From: Atriophallophorus winterbourni
Taxonomy: Eukaryota > Platyhelminthes > Trematoda > Plagiorchiida > Microphallidae
Assembly: GCA_013407085.1 (NCBI GenBank)
Contig: JACCGJ010018503.1
Span: 23,097-87,096 of the forward strand
Length of the DNA stretch: 64,000 nt
Reading direction: 5' to 3'
This document shows, piece after piece, positions 57,400-64,000 of this stretch; the first letter of the stretch is position 1; every line of letters begins with the position of its first letter. Below the pieces are notes generated by a model. The model was not told where the DNA came from and ran no database searches. It saw only the letters and a program-made list of their open reading frames with translations. The translations under genes and the position numbers were made by a program.

Positions 57400-58530
57400 C
57401 CGCAGCGTGGTTCTTCCTTGTGTTCCCGAACACAATAACACTGCTTCGGGTAGTGAAATGCAACACCACGATTACAATCAGTGGCTTTGAATTGCTAACA
57501 GCATCGGGGCTAACGAATTAGTCTTGGTGGACACATTTAGAATACCCCGGTCACCAAACTATAAAGGTGAGGGGCCAAAACTTCTAAAAATAACATTATT
57601 AACGAGAGGTATGATGGAATCAATTAGAGCCAACTAAAAAGCAAATCACAGGAATCTCCCAAAGGATTTTAGAATGAGTGACCCTAGACTTTGTACACCA
57701 AAACCGCCTAATGGTCCACGACTTATAAAATCAATCGGACTCGCATTATAAATAATGTGGTAATCCCAAAAGACGACCAATTTCCGACTCTCAAAGGTTC
57801 GGACAAAGAGACGAGCTTTCAGCTCCATCACAATATACGAAAACCACAATCAATTGCCTATATACAAACGCACAATGCCTGGTAAACAAACTAGCTGAAA
57901 TGAAGGATTTCTGTAATCAGTACACACTCGACGTCATAGCAATAACTGAGACATGGTTCCGACCTCATTCAAGCGACCTAGAGCTCTCTGTTCCAAACAT
58001 GACACTGTTTTGGGAGAGACCGCTCAAGAACAGGTGGTGTGAGTAGCTGTTTACCACCACGAACGTTCATATAGCACGGTATTTACAGATGTTGATCTCG
58101 AGCTGAGGCATCTATTTCGATTTCGTTTAAGCCATACCACACGCACTCACACACTTGCATTTTATAATCCACATTCTCCCCGGAACTGCCGTCGGTGCGC
58201 GTTTGTTTCATATGGAACTCCTGACCGTCAGACGTTACAGTGAAAGGATATTCAGGAATAAACTGAATATAGTTATGTATAGTATTACTACCCTACATCC
58301 GTTTATATAACTTAATTGAGCAACTTCATAAGACATTTTTTCTGACGAATATATTTTTCCATCATACCGAGATAATACATGACAATTTTTTCTAACTATA
58401 AAACGTTCGATATTCTTAGTGCCTCCATTTTTCTTATATATATTTTGTCCTTATACGAATATCCTATGGTATTTTATAGCTACAAGCTTTCTATACCATA
58501 ACTTCTTGAATCTTGAATCTTGAAGCATGG
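57400..58530 (+). mobile_element. CR1-type LINE with large internal deletion
   Basis: The 5' part holds the ORF1 end (LVLVDTFRIPRSPNYKGEGP at 57520-57580) and the endonuclease start (CLYTNAQCLVNKLAEM, AITETWFRP, at 57858-58080). After about 58110 it jumps to the RT C-terminus (VRVCFIWNS near 58190) and the trailer with three CTTGAATC units (58500-58527). RT and most of the endonuclease are missing. Alternatively these are two separate truncated copies. Confidence 0.7.
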
Positions 58531-58539
58531 AAAATGCGA

Positions 58540-59570
58540 AACATTTGCCAATGTGCAACGTTTTGTACCAATGGAAACTAAAGGCGGAGAGTTCTTCATT
58601 CCCCAGAAGTACAGATTATGTATGCATCATTGTGTAATGGATCATTCGTCTGCAGTGATGGATTCTATGTTCTCGGGTAAAATCGCAACATTCCATCTGA
58701 CGAGTTCGGCAGATCATTTATTAATATTTTCATTTGTTTACTAACCATCAAGCTAAAAGGGTACAGAATTTTGATATACAATTAATGAGAATGTGTTAGG
58801 TTATCTCATTGATTTCAAGTTTACTGTGTATGAGCATTTAATACCTGAATAAAAAGGATACTAATGATTATCCACTTCTGCGCAACATACGTTCTGAAAT
58901 ATTTCAAAAATGGCATTATTGTAGCTATCAGTATTAAAAATGGAACATCATTACTCAGCATTATTTATCAGATAAAGACTAATCGATATTTTGCTTAGAA
59001 AAATACTGGTAATCAACAAGATTTCCAATTCACACCAAACGCTTTCAGTTGAGTATTTTGAAAATTTACTTTTAGATTAGTTGTTTGAAACATTAGTAAC
59101 ATTTGACTGAATATTACACATTCTCGGGATTTCCTGTCACCATAAAATTTGATGGATTTACACGGGAAACGCGCCGTCACATTGCGAGAAACGGTCGATT
59201 AAAACAATCCAAGCGGAGCAAACTAGAATTTGTTTGCTTTATTCTGTCTAAGAATCGCGGATAATTTGAAAGAAATCCGAATGGGTCTGTGCGAATAAGA
59301 TGGGATTGCGAGAATTAGTGTTTTGTTTAATTAAAACAAATGGATTTTATTGTGTTGGGAAAAATTGCGATGTCGGTTTTGGAAAATTAATTGCAATTAA
59401 AAAGAGTGATTTCGCGATTTAGATTGGTAGCGTTTTATCATTAAAATCTATAAACTTGTTACCAATGGGATACTCATATCAATTGATGACATCACGTGTA
59501 AAAAATTTAATGTGAAAAATAAACAAAAAACGCCGAAATACATTAACATTTACCAAAATATTCATTTGCA
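58540..59570. other. No recognised feature
   Basis: Non-coding AT-rich DNA. The ORF at 58520-58744 has no recognisable content. Confidence 0.35.
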
Positions 59571-59590
59571 TGCTTTTCCATCATTCACAC

Positions 59591-59634
59591 ACCACGACCG
59601 GTTTCGTGCGGTTTGCACTCATCAGGTAGGGACA
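59591..59634 (-). ncRNA. Hammerhead ribozyme, satellite subfamily B, direct unit 1
   Basis: On the minus strand: stem I CTAC/GTGG (one G-U), core CTGATGA, stem II GTGC-AAACC-GCAC (4 pairs), GAA, self-complementary stem III ACCGGT, C, giving the classic GTC cleavage triplet. All conserved residues are present. Confidence 0.75.
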
Positions 59635-59823
59635 GTAAGATCAGGATCCGCATGCGCTTGAAACAGTGGAAGAATAGTAAACAAGGAGCGCTTGTATGCC
59701 ACTGTTGGATAAGGCTGGTACGACCAACATGTTCAAAGCATGTGTCCAAACACACGTTAAATGGGGTTAAACCCATAACCATGAAACAAAATATTCATTT
59801 GCATGCTTTTCCATCATTCACAC

Positions 59824-59867
59824 ACCACGACCGGTTTCGTGCTGTTTGCACTCATCAGTTAGGGACA
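59824..59867 (-). ncRNA. Hammerhead ribozyme, satellite subfamily B, direct unit 2
   Basis: As in the first unit, with the base just before CTGATGA changed (AAC to CTGATGA instead of ACC), which weakens stem I. Core, stem II and ACCGGT are intact. Confidence 0.68.
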
Positions 59868-60400
59868 GTAAGATCAGGATCCGCAAGCGCTTGAAACAGT
59901 GGAAGAATGGTAAACAAGGAGCGCTTGTATGCCACTGTTGGATAAGGCTGGTACGACTAACCTGTTCAAAGCATGTGTCCAAACACATGGTAAATTTGGT
60001 TAAACCCATAACCATAAAACGAAATAATCATTTGCATGCTTTTCCGTCATTAGCATTTGTTCAATCAAAATTAATCGTTTCTGGTTTGGTGAGGTTGGTA
60101 GATGAAAATGCGTAACTAACGTAAACACGGAGCGCTTGTATGCCACTGTTAGACAAGGCTGGTACGACCAACCTGTTTAATCACATGTGTCCAAACACAT
60201 GTTTAATGGGTTAAAGCCCATAACCATGAAACAAAATATACATTTGCATTCATGGTTATGGGTTTTACCGCATTAAACATGTGTTTGCACACAAGTGATT
60301 GAACCGGTTGGTCGTACCAGCCTTATCCAACAGTGGCATACAAGCGCTCCTTGTTTACCATTCATCCACTGTTTAAAGCGCATGCGGATCCTGATCTTAA

Positions 60401-60447
60401 TGTCCCTACCTGATGAGTGCAAACAGCACGAAACCGGTCGTGGTGTG
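60401..60447 (+). ncRNA. Hammerhead ribozyme, satellite subfamily B, inverted unit
   Basis: Plus strand, CTGATGAG from 60410, stem II GTGC-AAACA-GCAC, GAAA at 60430, ACCGGT 60433-60438, cleavage predicted after C60439, then GTGGTGTG. Intact; it faces the two direct-unit ribozymes on the other strand. Confidence 0.75.
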
Positions 60448-60539
60448 TGAATGATGGAAAAGCATGCAAATGAACGTAAACATAATTAACACGTAGCTAT
60501 GCTCAAAGGCCTAATGTATAGTGAAATATCGTTATTTAC

Positions 60540-60652
60540 GTATATATATATATATATAATTATATATATCTATATCGCTCTATATCTATATATATATAAT
60601 ATATATATATCTATTATCTATATATCTCATCTCTATATCTATATATATATAA
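60540..60652. repeat. TA-rich microsatellite left of the Tigger remnant
   Basis: Imperfect TA/TATC repeats of about 110 bp. Tigger-class elements insert at TA, so this may be an expanded target site. Confidence 0.8.
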
Positions 60653-62596
60653 AGTGTGGCTAAGTAGCGAGAGTTGCATAGTAACGAGGGTTATAAAAAC
60701 GGCTTAATTTCTCAAGTCCATCATTTATTTGCCTAATCGATCAGTCCCAATCTCTCAAAAATCGTAGGCTGACGCATCTTCTTTCGTCGGATCTCGGTCA
60801 TCTCGTTGTCTAGCTGATCACACGCTTGCATCACACCGGGCTTTCCGCTTGTCTGCTGCATGAACTTTCGGACAGTGATCCAAGCACGCTGGGATTCCTC
60901 GAACAAAACGATTTCCTCCTCGACGTTCACTTCGTCTTCGCTTTCCACCGGCTCCTCATTGTACAGCATCTCCTCAGCAATCTCCTCCAGCGTGAATGAC
61001 CTGCCAGTCGCGAGGCTTTTGTCGGCTTCGAAAAAATTCAGGCAGCTCGATCTGCTCGTTATCGTGCATCTTTCCTCGGCAGACAGAGCTTTCCAGATCT
61101 CGAGCAGCTCCGCATCCTGAGGTTAAGTTCGGATTTCTTCTTCGATAAACAGTTCCTGATTGTCTACTTGCTGACATGCTCCCAAGCATACCGGGCGACG
61201 TGTAAAGCGTCGCGCAACGTGAACTTGAACTCCTTTCCGCGATTTTCCATGGTCTCTAGCCAAGGGCATAGCAACAGCTTCTTGTAGTGGCGCTTGAAGT
61301 TATCTATAATTCCCTGATCCATTGGTTGTGAATTGGCTGTCGTGTTGGGTGGGAAGAAAACCTGTTGGATGTTGTTCAGCTGGAGCTCGGGAGGGTGGTC
61401 AGAGAAGTTATCGAGACAGACCAGAACTCTGCGTCTCTTCTGGCCGAGTCGTCCGTCCCACGCACGCAACATCTCCTCGAAAATCTCTGCCGTCATCCAC
61501 GCCTTCGAGTCCGCCATGTACGTGACCAGGATCTCCTTCTTCTTGAAGATGCGGGGTCTCTTGGAACTGCCGATCACCAAAAGGGGAAACGTCTCGCTGA
61601 CGCTCTTGTTTGCCCCAACCAGAAGAGTAATTTTTTGCTTGCTTTTCTTTCCTCCATTACACCGCTCTCCCCTGAAAACCATGGTCTTGTTCGGAAGAAG
61701 TTGCCAGGAGAGTCAAGTCTTGTCCATGTTGAAGACATCATCTGCAGAGAACTGCCTGAGTAAGGGCTGGAGAACCTGCTGCTGCCAATCAATAAGGGAT
61801 TGGGAATCCACCGTTCCAGCTTCGCCCTGCACTGTCTTGAACGTGACGGCATTGCACTTCTTGAAGCAGTCTAACCAACCGTCGCTCGCCATTAAGTCTG
61901 GGATGTGCATCAGCTCGGCCAGTTTCATCGCCTTCTCCTTGATCAGATCGCCGCTGACAGGCAGATTCAGTCCTCTTGCTTGCTTCAGCCACATCAGCAC
62001 TCCCTCCTCAAGCTTCGGGTCTTGAGAATGCGTCAGCTTTATGCGCTTCGATGGAAATCCAGCTTCGATTGCAGCTTCAATTGCATCCTTCTTGCTGAGA
62101 ATGCCCTTCACGGTGTCTCTCTTCAATTCGACGCCTCATTTCTTGCTAATCTCCCTCGCCAACTTGGACTGATTTGGCTCCTTCTTCGCAGCATCGATGA
62201 TCTCGAGCTTCTACTTCAGCCTAATGTCGGTTTGCTTGCGTTTCTGAGCTGACATTAAGGACTGAATAGTTTGAAAAATAAAGATGTCACTGTTGTGAGT
62301 GTCTGTTTGTGCGCGCGCTTTCGTAAATCTATCTATCGATACTTCAAGCAAGAGTAGGAAAGAGGTTTGTTGTTGTGCGTGAAGTGATTGGCTTGTTGTA
62401 GCTGGCGTCAGGGAGAAACATCGCGTGTTTGCCCGTGAAACCGGCTGACTATATGCGTAAAATGCGCAAAAATGCACTTTTAAATAGTCACAGAATAGTG
62501 GCATAGTAAATTTATTTTGTATTGAATTTTGTCGGGACCGAGCAAAAGTGGCACAATAGCTAGAGTAGCAAAGTAACGAGGTGGCATAGTACGAAG
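60652..62596 (-). mobile_element. pogo/Tigger-type DNA transposon, inactive
   Basis: The right end (62556-62596) has AGTAACGAGG and TGGCATAG, like the CAGGCATACCTCGTT ends of Tigger elements read on the other strand. The left end (60652-60697) has a similar block, but in the same orientation instead of inverted. The internal part encodes a broken transposase. Base composition is clearly richer in G+C than the neighbourhood, so it is a fairly recent arrival. Confidence 0.8.
60733..62255 (-). pseudogene. Tigger-type transposase (CENP-B-like HTH and DDE), broken
   Basis: The start at 62255 encodes MSAQKRKQTDIRLK, followed by an in-frame TAG (62211-62213), then LEIIDAAKKEPNQSKLAREI, the Psq-type HTH, and an in-frame TGA before GVELKRDTV. 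61713-62126 continues with the CENP-B-type second HTH (KLEEGVLMWLKQARGLNLPV) and the DDE start FNMDKT, then a TGA in place of the usual Gly codon. 61164-61682 holds LVCLDNFSDHPPEL (the second Asp) and FFPPNTTANSQPMDQGIIDNF (the third catalytic region, with Asp). A frameshift near 61164 and a TAA near 61130 precede the acidic C-terminus (60733-60969). It would bind TIRs and move the element; four stops and one frameshift disable it. Confidence 0.88.
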
Positions 62597-62605
62597 ATCT
62601 TGAGT

Positions 62606-62632
62606 ATATTATATATTATATATATATATAGA
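62606..62632. repeat. TA microsatellite right of the Tigger remnant
   Basis: ATTATATATTATATATATAT, adjoining the element's right end. Confidence 0.75.
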
Positions 62633-62639
62633 TTGGGTC

Positions 62640-63315
62640 AGATTGGTACGTTAGATCAAAATTGGATTTGACGATTTTGTCACTCAAGTCCTACAGTGTA
62701 GTGAAATGACGGGCTCGGGGAGACAACCCCCCCCGCTCATATGCCGAACTATTTTAAGTGGAATTAAATTGAACTATATTCGACAATTTTTTAATTTTCC
62801 CGCTCGGTTCGTAGGATTTATTTGGTTCCGAATAGGAAAAATCCACGTGTTGAACTTGAGTAGCGCAACCCCGTGAGATCTTGAAAAGTTAATCACAAAC
62901 TATCAAAATAATCTGAGTGCGAATGCGGAGCTAGTAATAATCCACGAAAGATGCAGAGTGCAAGATTTGACCGGCCGCTCGTTAACTCGCTGTGAAGATG
63001 AAGAATACACTATATTGTGCATGGGTATACGTCTCATTCGCGTTTTATTTATTCTCTTGACAAACATCAAGAATCAGAGGGAATATAATACAGTTGATTT
63101 GCAGAAAAAGGATAAAAATGCATGCAAATTAGGATTTTGATCCAAAGCTTATCAGTTAGTCAACGCAGTATTCATGTCACATACAGAAATATTACAAAAT
63201 TTAAAATAATGCATTTTATTCCAGATTAAAATGGCCCAAGTGCCTTCGTAAAAAGAGGCAAAAAACGATTAGATATTTTTACTGTAGTCAATCACGCATG
63301 TTCAATTCATGAAGA
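62640..63315. other. No recognised feature
   Basis: Non-coding; a short C-run at 62727. Confidence 0.35.
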
Positions 63316-63319
63316 ATAA

Positions 63320-63550
63320 TTGACGGTTCGTTTTACGAACCGTATTTTACAGTGTCATTGAAGTATAACCTAGTTGACCACCTATCCTTTTTCTCGAAGA
63401 TCACTAAACATAATCCTACTATTTATAAGTGCGGGAGATGTGAGCGAAACTATACTCTGGTCATTTCAGAGCGTCTTGAGCGCTCGACTAAGAATCGTGT
63501 TGTGATTCTGTATTTGAATACCGTAATTTTTTGTACGAACCATGTTAAAT
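63320..63550 (-). repeat. Degenerate hammerhead-satellite unit, subfamily A
   Basis: GAGCGCTCGACTAAGAATCG, GTGATTCTGT and TACGAACCATG read on the minus strand correspond to the middle of subfamily A units. No ribozyme core is left. Confidence 0.5.
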
Positions 63551-64000
63551 AGCGGCCTTCGGATATCATTTTTTTAGTTTTTAGATTTTTAGGACCACAG
63601 AGTATAATTATCATAAAGTGTGGAGTCATGAACTGTGGCTGGTGAATTTGTGAGTTGTTCCTAACCCACCGTTAGGAAACAGTACAAAACAGGAAAGTAA
63701 TATTTTGGTGGATGTCTGGTCGGGACATGGTTTGTTTCAGTATGGACAACAGCAAATCATCATATTTAATTGCAGATTTAGCCCCAAATTACATAAACGG
63801 TTTGTCCGTACGTAATGTATAGGCCACATGTGCAGCAAATACAATGGGAGTACGTTAAAATGGCTGAGCAGAACTCACGTACTTGTTAAGACGTAATTAA
63901 CTTGAAATCTTGAATATACTGATTCACATAATAACATACTCGATTTATATTCACATTATAAGTATTAGGATGGACCATTATATATATATATATATATATA
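63551..64000. other. No gene; TA microsatellite at the window end
   Basis: AT-rich; from 63979 to the end the sequence is (TA)n, which continues beyond the window. Confidence 0.6.

Larger units (their letters stand above)
59575..60478 (+). repeat. Hammerhead-satellite array, subfamily B: direct units then one inverted unit
   Basis: Direct units at 59580 and 59815 (period 233 bp) are nearly identical; a third (60040-60110) is disrupted and a partial one follows (60120-60235). At about 60240 the orientation flips around AACCATGAAACAAAATATAC / CATTCATGGTTATGGGTT and one complete inverted unit runs to 60478. High identity between units suggests recent amplification. Confidence 0.9.

Noticed and set aside
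59585..60015. Repeated ORFs of about 65-93 codons on both strands
   Set aside because: They arise because the 233-bp satellite units are nearly identical; the units are non-coding ribozyme repeats.
61333..62025. 230-codon ORF on the plus strand
   Set aside because: It lies antisense to the Tigger transposase, whose G+C-rich sequence leaves few stops on either strand; the minus-strand motifs are decisive.

Overview
ORGANISM AND SETTING. This is eukaryotic nuclear DNA: AT-rich, gene-poor, spliced and full of decayed transposons. The repeat content points to a flatworm, most likely a digenean fluke. It includes many CR1-type non-LTR elements, a Ty3/gypsy element resembling the CsRn1 group of flukes, a Penelope-like element with a small hammerhead ribozyme, and short tandem repeats that carry hammerhead ribozymes, as the schistosome Sm-alpha repeats do. 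I cannot name the species. No tRNA, rRNA or CRISPR array was seen.

REGION BY REGION. 1-6.6 kb is a nested stack: a minus-strand Ty3/gypsy pol broken by a minus-strand CR1 copy (1307-4035) and by a plus-strand CR1 3' end (4863-5171), then another CR1 copy and the 3' end of a Penelope-like element with a hammerhead (6581-6624). 8.3-13 kb holds the best CR1 copy (plus strand, ORF1 and ORF2), directly followed by a 445-bp foldback element. 13.8-21.4 kb holds a hairpin satellite copy, a gypsy Gag-protease remnant, more CR1 remnants and a LINE RT C-terminus. 22.5-35.9 kb holds the only convincing host gene. 35.9-41.8 kb holds hammerhead satellite arrays and a minus-strand CR1 copy. 43.3-48.9 kb holds a MITE with a perfect target duplication, a nearly full-length CR1 copy and LINE scraps. 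49-57 kb is mostly featureless AT-rich DNA with one unexplained ORF and one CR1 3' end. 57.4-64 kb holds an internally deleted CR1 copy, another inverted hammerhead array, a broken pogo/Tigger transposase between TA microsatellites, and AT-rich DNA.

THE HOST GENE. Ten exons on the plus strand (22583-35805) join into one 1953-nt reading frame of 650 codons plus stop. It encodes a secreted protein: a signal peptide exon, then exons of about 260-295 nt that mostly look like fibronectin type III-like modules, with three small exons (63, 87 and 51 nt) between them. Every intron is phase 1, so every internal exon is a multiple of three and can be skipped or duplicated without breaking the frame. 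I do not recognise the protein.

THE HAMMERHEAD SYSTEM. A repeat of about 233-242 bp occurs at seven loci in two subfamilies. Many units carry a hammerhead core with a self-complementary stem III (ACCGGT), a form expected to cleave as a dimer. Several loci share one architecture: direct units followed by an inverted unit. A second hammerhead type (stem III ACGT) marks Penelope-like ends at two loci, one of them in intron 6 of the host gene in sense orientation.
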